Positions 8,039 to 15,154 of a stretch of 23,689 bases of DNA are shown here, piece after piece. The notes under the pieces are model-generated. The model worked only from the letters and a program-made list of their open reading frames with translations, was not told the DNA's origin and made no database searches. Each line of letters begins with the position of its first letter. The stretch's first letter is position 1. This stretch comes from Syntrophaceae bacterium CG2_30_49_12 (GTDB taxonomy: Bacteria; Desulfobacterota; Syntrophia; Syntrophales; CG2-30-49-12), in contig MNZP01000114.1 in assembly GCA_001873675.1 (NCBI GenBank), positions 1 through 23,689 on the forward strand, read 5' to 3'. The position numbers and the translations under genes were made by a program.

Positions 8039-8147
8039 GTAATTACTCAGGTTCAAAGTTCCGGGGTTCACGGTTCAAGGTTAGACTGATGAAAGAAGAG
8101 CGCAAGCCAACCAACCGTGAACCGTGAACCTGACAACCAGTAGTTAC
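8039..8147. mobile_element. MITE-like inverted-repeat element, copy E, with perfect 8-bp duplication
   Basis: The left end is GTAATTACTCAGG and the right end AGTAGTTAC, with a small loss just inside it. The flanking 8-mer ttatattt is identical at 8031-8038 and 8148-8155; the right copy contains the rbfA stop codon, so the insertion duplicated the stop. Arms carry GGTTCACGGTTCAAGG against CCGTGAA heptamers. The core matches copy B except for 3 missing bases. Taking it out leaves rbfA and nrnA about 13 nt apart, with the nrnA ribosome-binding site in that gap. Confidence 0.9.
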
Positions 8148-8486
8148 TTATATTTCTGTTAAAAGCTTTTCTATACGGCTTCCATAGGCAAATGATTCAT
8201 CATATACGAAAACGATTTCCGGTATGTATCGCAATTGTAATCTTTTCCCTAATTCCCTCTTCAAAAAACCTGTCGCCTTCTGGAGACCTGCCCTAACTTC
8301 ATCAGAGCATGTATCTTTTCCCATCTCAACAAAGAATATCCTTGCCAGGCGGAGATCATCGGTCAATTTTACCCCTGTGATAGTAATTGGCCCAATACGT
8401 GGGTCCCTGACACGCTTTAGCAGGATATCTGAAATTTCCACCTTGATAAGATCAGACACCCGGCTTGCCCTTTTAAAATTCATCAT
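8148..8486 (-). CDS. rbfA: 30S ribosome-binding factor RbfA
   Basis: A 112-residue RbfA, a KH-fold factor needed for late 16S rRNA maturation and cold adaptation. It shows the expected N-terminal RASRVSDLIKVEISDILLKRVRDPRIG, then VKLTDDLRLARIFFVEMG, and the C-terminal LRYIPEIVFVYDESFAYGSRIEKLL. Length is typical. Two adjacent ATGs start the frame (8484-8486 and 8481-8483) and either could be used. The start overlaps the end of the DUF503 gene by 14 bases, implying coupling. The stop is directly followed by element E. Confidence 0.96.
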   Translation of the reverse strand: MMNFKRASRVSDLIKVEISDILLKRVRDPRIGPITITGVKLTDDLRLARIFFVEMGKDTCSDEVRAGLQKATGFLKRELGKRLQLRYIPEIVFVYDESFAYGSRIEKLLTEI

Positions 8487-8811
8487 ACTTACCTGTCAGA
8501 TAATCATATGAATCCGTCGCCTCGGAGAAGCTGGTAATTTCAACCTTTGTATGTATCACCTCGGCAAACCGCAGACTATCTATAAACCTCAGGATATGGT
8601 CTATCTTTCCATTGACATAACTTTTGTCGTTGCCTACCACGCTGAAACCAATTTTCGCCCGCTTCCAGTGATCAGCATCACCGATCTCAGCAATGGAAAT
8701 ATTAAATGTGTTTTGTGTCCGCTTTAATATCCTGCTCAGTTTCCCCCTTTTTTCCTTCAGGGACCTGCTCTCAGGAATCCACAAATCTATGATACCTGAT
8801 CCGACGACCAT
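8473..8811 (-). CDS. DUF503 family protein (YlxP-like)
   Basis: A 112-residue protein of the DUF503 family, related to Bacillus YlxP and usually encoded between infB and rbfA, as here. The start VVGSGIIDLWIPESRSLKEKRGKLSRIL and the ending FAEVIHTKVEITSF are typical. The small alpha/beta fold and conserved position suggest a role tied to translation or ribosome maturation, but the biochemical function is not established. The ATG at 8809-8811 follows the infB stop by 47 bases; the gap contains a GC-rich stretch (CCGCGGCAGCCGG) but no clear repeat. Confidence 0.92.
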   Translation of the reverse strand: MVVGSGIIDLWIPESRSLKEKRGKLSRILKRTQNTFNISIAEIGDADHWKRAKIGFSVVGNDKSYVNGKIDHILRFIDSLRFAEVIHTKVEITSFSEATDSYDYLTGKYDEF

Positions 8812-8858
8812 TTTTCATTTTCCCGCTCTGCCTGTTGTTCGCCGGCTGCCGCGGTTGT

Positions 8859-11453
8859 TTATAAATTCCTCTCTACTTTTTCGTTAATATAGGACTCAAT
8901 GATATCCCCTCCCCTGATATTATTAAAGCCCTCTATCCCGATACCACATTCGAACCCCGATTGCACTTCTTTTACATCCTCATTAAACCGTTTCAGGGAA
9001 AGCAGTTTGCCATCGTAAATCGTCACACCGTCTCTCACTAATTTGAGATTGGACTTTCTTGTAATCTTCCCATCCGTTACATAACTGCCGGCAATGGTTC
9101 CCACCCTGGGTATTTTGAATAGCTGCCTGACTTCGGCGCGTCCTTGAACCACCTCTTTGTAAACGGGCTCAAGAAGACCTTCCATGGCAGCTTTTACATC
9201 GGCAATTACATTATATATAATATCGTAGAGCTTGATTTCAACGCCTTCCGCCTCCGCCAATTCGATCACCCTGCTGGTGGGTCTGACATTAAAACCGATG
9301 ATGATTGCATTTGATGCCGAGGCCAGCATCACATCTGTTTCCGTAATGGCGCCTGTCGAACTGTGAATAGTTTTCAACTTCACATCAGTCGTGCTCAGTT
9401 TGTTTAATGCCTCGTTTAGAGCCTCAATAGACCCCTGAACGTCACCCTTAATAATAACATTGAACTCCTTGCTTCCCTCTTTAATTTTCTGGTACAGTTG
9501 CTCGAGGGTAATCTTTGCAGAGGTGGAAAGTTCCCGTTCCCGTTCCTTTCTGAGCCAGTACTCTCCGATACTGCGCGCTCTCTTCTCGTCTTCCATACAG
9601 GTGAACTCGGCGCCCACATGAGGAACCCCTGAAAATCCAATAACCTCCACAGGCATTGATGGCGGCGCCTCTTTGATCCGTTTTCCCTGATCGTTGATCA
9701 TGGCCCGAACCCTGCCGGCCTCCGTCTTGGAAACAAAGGCATCTCCCTCTCTTAAGGTGCCTTCCTGAATCAAAACCGTTGCTACCGGTCCACGCCCCCG
9801 ATCGAGCTTTGCCTCAATAACCACCCCGCGAGCGGGTTTCTCATGATCGGCCTTTAACTCCATGACGTCTGCCTGGAGGAGGATCATCTCGAGAAGTTCC
9901 TCGATGCCTGTTTTCTTCTTTGCAGACATCTCACAGAATATAGTGTCACCACCCCATTCCTCAGGCACGAGACTATATTCGGTCAGGGCTTGTTTGATTT
10001 TCCCCGGATCGGCATTTGGTTTATCAATCTTATTGATCGCCACAACGATGGGAACACCGGCTACCTTTGAGTGGTTGATAGCCTCAATGGTCTGATCCAT
10101 CACCCCGTCATCGGCGGCAATGACGAGAACAACTATGTCCGTGACCTGAGCCCCCCGGGCCCGCATGGCTGTGAAGGCTTCGTGACCGGGAGTATCGAGA
10201 AAGACGATATCCCTGTCTTTGATATGTACATGATACGCCCCGATAGCCTGGGTAATGCCGCCCGCCTCACCGTCAATTACATTAGTCTGTCTGATGGCAT
10301 CGAGAAGGGATGTCTTGCCATGGTCAACATGTCCCATGATAGTGACAACCGGCGCCCTTGGTTTGAGATTTCCCTGAGGTATAGCTACTTTTTGCATGGA
10401 TTCACCATATTCGGCAACAATAGGTTCCACCTGGTATCCAAATTCACTGGCAACGATAGTAGCGACATCACGATCAATAGACTGGTTAATGGTTACCATC
10501 ATACCGATGGGAATCAATTTGCGGATCACCTCAGTTGCCTTAACCGCCATCTTCCTGGCAAGGTCGCCAACGCTTATCGCCTCCCCTACCTTTATCCTTC
10601 TCTTGATGGCCTTGGGAACGGTAATAACCGTTTTTTTCATTTTGACGGAGGACATCTTCTTTTCTTCTTCCCTCCGCCTCGCAATTCTTTCCTCTTCCGT
10701 CTCTTTTTGCAGGCGCCTGTCCCTTTTACCTACAATCTTCTTAACAAAGACCTTTTTCCGTATTGGTAGTTGCTCTTTTATTAATACTTCTACCGGCTTT
10801 CTCCACTTTTGCTTTTGTGGCGCTTCTTTTTTCTTTGTCTGTTTTTCCCCTTTAGGGGGAATGACCTCCTTAACGACCACAAGCTTCGGCCTTTCCGGAG
10901 TTTCTTTTTTAATTTCTATCCTGGCCTTCTGCGGTATATGAACAGGGAAGGCCTCTCTCTTCTCAGGCCTTACCGGTTCTTCTTTCTTAACCTTTATGGA
11001 TACCGGCACGGGGATAGGAGGGAAGGTAGATCTTGCTTCGCCGGCCCCTTCTTCCGGTTTACTTTCCTCTGCCGTTCTGACTGGCATTGATTCCTTCTGG
11101 AGTTTCTCTTCTGCCTCTGGAGTTGCTTCTATCGGGGTGACTTCTTCCGGAGGCGCTTCCACTTCCTTTTCTTCGGGCGGGGCAGGAACGACTTCTTCAA
11201 CTGCCTCTGGTTCTATTTCATCAACACGGTGGCGAACGGTTCTTCTTCTGATTACCGTGGATTTTATTCTTTTTTCAACCATTTCAAGAGACTCACCGGA
11301 TGACAATTCTCCCTTGATCCTCTGTACATCAGAGTCTTCAATGGTGCTTGAATGCGACTTCACAGCAACACCGAGCCTTTCCAGGCGAGAGATGATCTCC
11401 CTGTTGTCAAGACCCAATTCCCTCGCTAACTCGTAAACTCTCTTCTTAGGCAT
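8859..11453 (-). CDS. infB: Translation initiation factor IF-2
   Basis: An 864-residue IF-2, the GTPase that places initiator tRNA in the P site. Residues 1-50 form an IF2_N module (KRVYELARELGLDNREIISRL). About 75-260 is a charged, Pro/Glu/Lys-rich linker of low complexity. A second IF2_N-like module is at about 285-345. The G domain follows: GHVDHGKT (374-381), GGIT (398-401), DTPGH (420-424), NKID (474-477) and an SAKK G5 motif. Domains II-IV complete it, with the RPTSRVIELAEAEGVEIKLYDIIYNVI stretch near the end. Its ATG lies 2 bases after the nusA stop, with GGGAGTG inside the end of nusA. Confidence 0.98.
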   Translation of the reverse strand: MPKKRVYELARELGLDNREIISRLERLGVAVKSHSSTIEDSDVQRIKGELSSGESLEMVEKRIKSTVIRRRTVRHRVDEIEPEAVEEVVPAPPEEKEVEAPPEEVTPIEATPEAEEKLQKESMPVRTAEESKPEEGAGEARSTFPPIPVPVSIKVKKEEPVRPEKREAFPVHIPQKARIEIKKETPERPKLVVVKEVIPPKGEKQTKKKEAPQKQKWRKPVEVLIKEQLPIRKKVFVKKIVGKRDRRLQKETEEERIARRREEEKKMSSVKMKKTVITVPKAIKRRIKVGEAISVGDLARKMAVKATEVIRKLIPIGMMVTINQSIDRDVATIVASEFGYQVEPIVAEYGESMQKVAIPQGNLKPRAPVVTIMGHVDHGKTSLLDAIRQTNVIDGEAGGITQAIGAYHVHIKDRDIVFLDTPGHEAFTAMRARGAQVTDIVVLVIAADDGVMDQTIEAINHSKVAGVPIVVAINKIDKPNADPGKIKQALTEYSLVPEEWGGDTIFCEMSAKKKTGIEELLEMILLQADVMELKADHEKPARGVVIEAKLDRGRGPVATVLIQEGTLREGDAFVSKTEAGRVRAMINDQGKRIKEAPPSMPVEVIGFSGVPHVGAEFTCMEDEKRARSIGEYWLRKERERELSTSAKITLEQLYQKIKEGSKEFNVIIKGDVQGSIEALNEALNKLSTTDVKLKTIHSSTGAITETDVMLASASNAIIIGFNVRPTSRVIELAEAEGVEIKLYDIIYNVIADVKAAMEGLLEPVYKEVVQGRAEVRQLFKIPRVGTIAGSYVTDGKITRKSNLKLVRDGVTIYDGKLLSLKRFNEDVKEVQSGFECGIGIEGFNNIRGGDIIESYINEKVERNL

Positions 11454-11455
11454 TC

Positions 11456-12712
11456 TTAAAACACTCCCTTAATATCCTCATTAATTATCTTACCTGCTTC
11501 TTTTATCCAGTGCGAGGCGGTTTTCTCACCTACACCAGGAATCGAAGACAACATTTCAGGATCAGCCGCAGCGATGGTGGCGACACTCTTTAATCCTTCT
11601 CTGTAAAGACGTTCCGCCGTCACCTGGCCAATACCCGGTATTTTCATGAGAGCCCTGAACCCCTCTTCCTCCTGTTTTACCGCCATGGATTCACTCTTGA
11701 CATCAATCTTCCATCCTGTCAGTTTAACGGCCAGCCTGACATTCTGTCCATTTTTCCCTATGGCAAGAGACAGTTGATCATCGGGAACAATAACCTCCAT
11801 GGAACGACTTTCCTCATCCATAAGGATTCTGTTAACCTTGGCCGGAGACAGGGCACTGCATACATACGTGGCCTGATCATCAGAATAGGGGACAATGTCT
11901 ATCTTTTCTCCCCTCAATTCCTGGACGACACTCTGTACACGGCTTCCTCTCATACCAACACAGGCGCCAACCGGATCTATATCTTTGTCTTTGGTTCTTA
12001 CAGAAATCTTGGTCCTTTTACCCGGTTCCCTTGCAATGTTCACTACTTCGATCAATCTCTCAGAAATTTCGGGAACTTCAATTTCAAAGAGCGCCCTGAT
12101 AAAACCGGGGTGAGTTCTCGAAAGGATAATCTGGGGGCCTTTTGACGACTTCTTAACATCACATATATAGGACCGAATACGCTCTCCCCGCTTGTACGTC
12201 TCTTTGTAGACCTGTTCGGCCGGGGGGATCACCCCTTCTGCACGTCCAAGATTAACGATAATACTTCCCCCCTCAAACCTCTGAACGAAACCGTTAACCA
12301 GCTCACCTTTTCTATCTTTGTACTCCTCATAGATGATGTCCCGCTCCGCATCTTTCACCCTCTGAATGATAATCTGCTTGGCCGTTTGGATAGCAATCCG
12401 GCCAAAGGTACTCGCTTCTATCTTCGTACCGAGACTGTCCCCAGGTTCTGCTTCTTCATCAAGTGTCCTTCTTGCCTCTTCAAGGGATACCTGAACGTCG
12501 GGATCTAAAACCTTTTCCACCACGGTTTTAAACTGGAAGATCTCGATTTCCCCGGAGTCTTCGTTGTAATGGGCTTCGATATCCACATGGGGGCCCTGTT
12601 TTTTTCGCGCCGCCGTTAACATGGCAGCCTCCAGGGCATCTATGATGATAGTTTTATCTATACCCCTATCCTTACCCATCTGTTCAATCAGACGTTTAAG
12701 CTCCGGCACCAT
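11456..12712 (-). CDS. nusA: Transcription termination/antitermination factor NusA
   Basis: A 418-residue NusA, an RNA polymerase-bound factor controlling pausing, intrinsic termination and antitermination. Order: N-terminal RNAP-binding domain (1-130), S1 domain (about 135-200, GELVNGFVQRFEGGSIIVNLG), KH1 and KH2 (about 200-345, with VGMRGSRVQSVVQEL and AIGKNGQNVRLA), then a single helix-hairpin-helix module at about 350-415 (LMKIPGIGQVTAERLY, SSIPGVGEKTASHWI) in place of the E. coli acidic repeats. The ATG at 12710-12712 has GGAGGA upstream, and element F ends just before that site. NusA is a plausible effector of the terminator-like hairpin before rimP. Confidence 0.97.
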   Translation of the reverse strand: MVPELKRLIEQMGKDRGIDKTIIIDALEAAMLTAARKKQGPHVDIEAHYNEDSGEIEIFQFKTVVEKVLDPDVQVSLEEARRTLDEEAEPGDSLGTKIEASTFGRIAIQTAKQIIIQRVKDAERDIIYEEYKDRKGELVNGFVQRFEGGSIIVNLGRAEGVIPPAEQVYKETYKRGERIRSYICDVKKSSKGPQIILSRTHPGFIRALFEIEVPEISERLIEVVNIAREPGKRTKISVRTKDKDIDPVGACVGMRGSRVQSVVQELRGEKIDIVPYSDDQATYVCSALSPAKVNRILMDEESRSMEVIVPDDQLSLAIGKNGQNVRLAVKLTGWKIDVKSESMAVKQEEEGFRALMKIPGIGQVTAERLYREGLKSVATIAAADPEMLSSIPGVGEKTASHWIKEAGKIINEDIKGVF

Positions 12713-12728
12713 TTAAAAATCCTCCATA

Positions 12729-12892
12729 GTAAGTATTCAGGTGTATAGACTGAAGACTGAAGGAAGAAGGGCAATAATCATGATTCATGACACAACGACC
12801 TATCAAGGTATCCAAACGATTTTGGCTTTGTGTGTCGCACATGTTTTTCCCTTCAGTCTACCCACCTTCAGCCTTTATGCCTGAGTAACTAT
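12729..12892. mobile_element. MITE-like inverted-repeat element, copy F, decayed ends, overlaps rimP
   Basis: The left end is GTAAGTATTCAGG and the right end CCTGAGTAACTAT. Arms pair through CTGAAG-type units (GACTGAAGACTGAAGG on the left, CCTTCAGTCTACC and CACCTTCAGCC on the right) around an unrelated core of about 80 bases. No clear 8-bp duplication is left (cctccata against ctcatatt). The right end runs into rimP and supplies its last codons and stop. The left end stops about 16 bases before the nusA start. Confidence 0.75.
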
Positions 12893-13360
12893 CTCATATT
12901 CAATATTTGCCTTGACCACCATATCTCTTGGTATGCGATAGGTCTTTCCTGTAATGTCAATAACCAGTACCTTCTTTCCCTCTTCCTCACAAAAGTCAAC
13001 CAGTTTCCCCCTAAAATTTCTTATCCCCTCTAACTTCTCAGTTACTCTGACATGTACCTTGCATCCCCTGTATTTCATGAAATCCTTGTCTCTCACAAGC
13101 GGCCTATCCAGACCGGGTGAGGAAACCTCCAGGGTATAGGAACCGGGAAGCACCTCGTGAATGTCAAGGATATCACCAACCTGATTACTTATTTCAGAAC
13201 AATTATCGAGGGTAATGCCTGTTTCCTTGTCCATGTAAATCCGAACGACCCATCGAGATCTCATCTTCAGACACTCAACATCAATCAGTTCCATATCCTC
13301 GGATTCGATAACAGGCTCTACCAGTTGTCTGATTCTTTCCCTGTACACTTGAGAAGTCAT
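12875..13360 (-). CDS. rimP: Ribosome maturation factor RimP
   Basis: A 161-residue RimP, which assists early 30S assembly. The N-terminal domain (IRQLVEPVIESEDMELIDVECL, about 10-31) and the family block GSYTLEVSSPGLDRPL (about 72-87) are clear. The C-terminal SH3-like domain follows (EGIRNFRGKLVDF to YRIPRDMVVKANIEYEI). The last four codons (VTQA) and the stop come from the end of element F, so the native C-terminus has been replaced. The ATG at 13358-13360 has almost no Shine-Dalgarno sequence, only TGAG. An intrinsic-terminator hairpin ends about 10 bases upstream, so expression probably depends on read-through. Confidence 0.96.
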   Translation of the reverse strand: MTSQVYRERIRQLVEPVIESEDMELIDVECLKMRSRWVVRIYMDKETGITLDNCSEISNQVGDILDIHEVLPGSYTLEVSSPGLDRPLVRDKDFMKYRGCKVHVRVTEKLEGIRNFRGKLVDFCEEEGKKVLVIDITGKTYRIPRDMVVKANIEYEIVTQA

Positions 13361-13365
13361 AGCTC

Positions 13366-13393
13366 AAACAAAAAAGTGGGCAAAAAGCCCACT
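13366..13393 (-). terminator. Intrinsic terminator/attenuator immediately before rimP
   Basis: On the minus strand, AGTGGGC-TTTTT-GCCCACT is a perfect 7-bp stem with a 5-nt loop, followed by six T, then G and TTT. The T run ends about 5 bases before the rimP ATG. A second small inverted repeat (TCATC...GATGA, 13394-13413) precedes it. It lies downstream of the candidate rimP promoter, so it would stop rimP-nusA transcripts unless bypassed, as an attenuator does. Confidence 0.8.
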
Positions 13394-13421
13394 CATCAGT
13401 AAAATACGATGATTTAAAGTT

Positions 13422-13450
13422 AATTTATCATAGAAAGATTGGTATTGCAA
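13422..13450 (-). promoter_or_regulatory. Candidate sigma70-type promoter for rimP-nusA-infB
   Basis: The -35 TTGCAA (13445-13450) and -10 TAAATT (13422-13427) are 17 bp apart; each matches consensus at 4 of 6. It lies just after the T run of the tRNA terminator and before the rimP leader hairpins, giving a leader of about 55 nt. Position supports it more than sequence does. Confidence 0.4.
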
Positions 13451-13451
13451 G

Positions 13452-13517
13452 AAAAAAAAAGGAGGGCCACGCTCCGTCGTGGCCGGAGGGAACGGACGCG
13501 ACGAAGCGCGTCCCTCC
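13452..13517 (-). terminator. Strong intrinsic terminator of the tRNA-Gly transcript
   Basis: Two tandem GC-rich hairpins on the minus strand: GGACGCG-CTTCGT-CGCGTCC (13494-13513), flanked by GGAGG/CCTCC sequences, then GGCCACG-ACGGAG-CGTGGCC (13465-13484), followed by CTCC and nine T (13452-13460). The second hairpin with its T run is the terminator proper. It separates the tRNA unit from the rimP operon. Confidence 0.88.
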
Positions 13518-13562
13518 TCATTGTATCTGGTTTGTCCGTGGTGGGAGGGAAAGGGGGGATTT

Positions 13563-13637
13563 TGGAGCGGGCGATGGGAATCGAACCCACGACGTCCAGC
13601 TTGGGAAGCTGACATTCTACCGCTGAATTACGCCCGC
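13563..13637 (-). tRNA. tRNA-Gly (anticodon CCC)
   Basis: A complete cloverleaf is visible on the minus strand. The acceptor stem is 7 bp, GCGGGCG with CGCCCGC, fully paired. The D stem is ATTC/GAAT. The anticodon stem TCAGC/GCTGG has one T-G pair, and the loop TTCCCAA gives anticodon CCC (13603-13605). The T arm is GTGGG-TTCGATT-CCCAT. The discriminator T is followed by an encoded CCA (13563-13565). It reads GGG codons. It lies between hisD and rimP, with its own promoter and terminator; E. coli has the initiator tRNA gene metY at the equivalent place upstream of rimP-nusA-infB. Confidence 0.97.
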
Positions 13638-13672
13638 AGAATCGCTGGATTTACGGCAACAGTCCAACTGTA

Positions 13673-13700
13673 AAGATAATCAAAATGGACATTTTGTCAA
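13673..13700 (-). promoter_or_regulatory. Sigma70-type promoter of tRNA-Gly, overlapping the hisD stop
   Basis: A perfect -35 TTGACA (13695-13700) and -10 TATCTT (13673-13678) are 16 bp apart, about 30 bases ahead of the mature tRNA 5' end. The hisD stop TGA lies inside the -35 box. The spacer is almost entirely the palindrome CAAAATG-GA-CATTTTG (13681-13696), which could be an operator. Confidence 0.65.
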
Positions 13701-14995
13701 GTTTTTTTCCGTGCCATCCTCATGGTAATGGAGCTTCCGTGGCCATCGAAACCTTCTAACTTTGCGAGTCTTGCTGCCTGCTCACCATACCTATAGAGGG
13801 CGCTCTGAGAGAAGGAGATTACGCTGGTGCGCTTCACAAAATCATGAACCCCCAACGGGGAGGAAAACCTTGCCGTTCCCCCTGTGGGAAGGATATGATT
13901 GGGGCCTGCGATATAATCTCCAATTGCCTCCGGCGCCCAGGATCCGAGAAACACAGCCCCGGCGTTCCTGATCCTGTCCAGTATTTTCCGTGGTTTTTCG
14001 ACCATCAATTCCAAATGCTCCGGGGCAAACCTGTTGGCGATGACAATGGCCTCATCAATACTCTCCGTTACAATAATGGCGCCGAACTCCTGTAAGGAAT
14101 TTTCCGCAATATCTTTTCTCGGCAGGCTCGGGAGTTGCATATTTACCTCGGCAATCACCCGTTGAGCGAACTCTTCATCAGAGGTCAGAAGGACGGCAGA
14201 TGCCATTTTGTCATGCTCAGCCTGGGCAAGCAAATCGGCGGCCACAAAGGAAGCATCGGCAGTCCCGTCAGCAATGACGAGAATCTCACTGGGACCGGCA
14301 ATCATGTCGATGGCAACCCGGCCATAAACCATCTTTTTTGCCGCGGCCACGTAAACATTCCCTGGTCCTACGATTTTATCCACCGCCGGGATTGATTCGG
14401 TGCCATAGGCAAGGGCGGCTATTGCCTGGGCGCCACCTATCCTGAATATTCGCCTCACGCCGCCTATCTTGGCGGCAGCGGCAAGAAGGGGATTTATTTC
14501 TCTTCCCCTGGGAGGTGTGACAAGAATGATCTCTTCGACACCGGCAATCCTTGCCGGGATTGCCGCCATAAGCACCGTGGAGGGATAGCAGGCAAGGCCC
14601 CCGGGAACATATATACCAACACATCTTAGAGGCAATATCCGCAATCCAAGTTCAATCCCCTCTTCATCGGAACAGAAAAAGCCTTGAACGCCCTGTCTCT
14701 CGTGGAATCTTTCTATTCTGCCGGCAGCCAGTTTCAACGCTTCCATATCTTCATTTTCCACCTGCCTGATGGCGTCTTCCATTTCCTCGGAAGACACCAT
14801 GATAGTGCCGGCGTTTATCGCCTGCCCATCAAACTTTTCCGTATATTCGAAGAGGGCCTGATCCCCTCTGCCGGCCACATCTGCTACGATCCGGCTGACA
14901 ACCGTCCAGACATCTTCATCAAAAACCTTGCCCCGATGCCTGAGCCGCCGGAGAGTCTCCTCAAAATTAAAATCACCAGTGTGGATAAGTCTCAT
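13697..14995 (-). CDS. hisD: Histidinol dehydrogenase
   Basis: A 432-residue HisD from the chosen ATG. This zinc enzyme oxidises L-histidinol to L-histidine in two NAD-dependent steps, the end of histidine synthesis. Landmarks are GIYVPGGLACYPSTVLMAAIPA, FRIGGAQAIAALAYGT, KIVGPGNVYVAAAK, the zinc/catalytic block LLAQAEHDKMASAVLLTS (Gln and His near 258 and 261) and the catalytic ANRFAPEHLELM. The frame is open four codons further to a TTG at 15005-15007. I prefer the ATG at 14993-14995: removing element G restores a murA stop one base before it. No other his gene is in the window, so hisD is separated from any his operon; its place after murA suggests cotranscription. Confidence 0.96.
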   Translation of the reverse strand: MRLIHTGDFNFEETLRRLRHRGKVFDEDVWTVVSRIVADVAGRGDQALFEYTEKFDGQAINAGTIMVSSEEMEDAIRQVENEDMEALKLAAGRIERFHERQGVQGFFCSDEEGIELGLRILPLRCVGIYVPGGLACYPSTVLMAAIPARIAGVEEIILVTPPRGREINPLLAAAAKIGGVRRIFRIGGAQAIAALAYGTESIPAVDKIVGPGNVYVAAAKKMVYGRVAIDMIAGPSEILVIADGTADASFVAADLLAQAEHDKMASAVLLTSDEEFAQRVIAEVNMQLPSLPRKDIAENSLQEFGAIIVTESIDEAIVIANRFAPEHLELMVEKPRKILDRIRNAGAVFLGSWAPEAIGDYIAGPNHILPTGGTARFSSPLGVHDFVKRTSVISFSQSALYRYGEQAARLAKLEGFDGHGSSITMRMARKKT

Positions 14996-15013
14996 CTCAG
15001 ACAACAACCCTTT

Positions 15014-15154
15014 TTAACTACTCAGGTGTTTAGGCTGAAGACTGAAGGTTTAGGCAATTGTATATCCACCGTTTTACCTTCAGCCTTCAGCCTTCAGCCT
15101 ATATACCTTCAGCCTTCAGCCTTCAGCCTATATACCTTCAGCCTGAGTATTTAC
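15014..15154. mobile_element. MITE-like inverted-repeat element, copy G, with perfect 8-bp duplication, overlaps murA
   Basis: The ends are TTAACTACTCAGG and CCTGAGTATTTAC. The flanking 8-mer aacccttt is identical at 15006-15013 and 15155-15162. The right arm is a higher-order repeat: three CCTTCAG units plus CCTATATA (15077-15105), the same 29 bases again (15106-15134), then one more CCTTCAG. The left arm carries CTGAAG units that can pair with it. The right end encodes the last residues and stop codon of murA. Confidence 0.9.

Noticed and set aside
1461..8147. CRISPR array, considered because of recurring similar intergenic repeats
   Set aside because: Copies are kilobases apart, inverted and flanked by target duplications; there are no regularly spaced direct repeats with spacers and no cas genes.
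10071..11436. Plus-strand open frames opposite infB, up to 232 codons
   Set aside because: They are antisense to the conserved IF-2 frame; no ribosome-binding context or family resemblance.
13364..13673. Open frames across the tRNA-Gly and its terminators
   Set aside because: They run through a complete tRNA gene and hairpins, so they are not coding.
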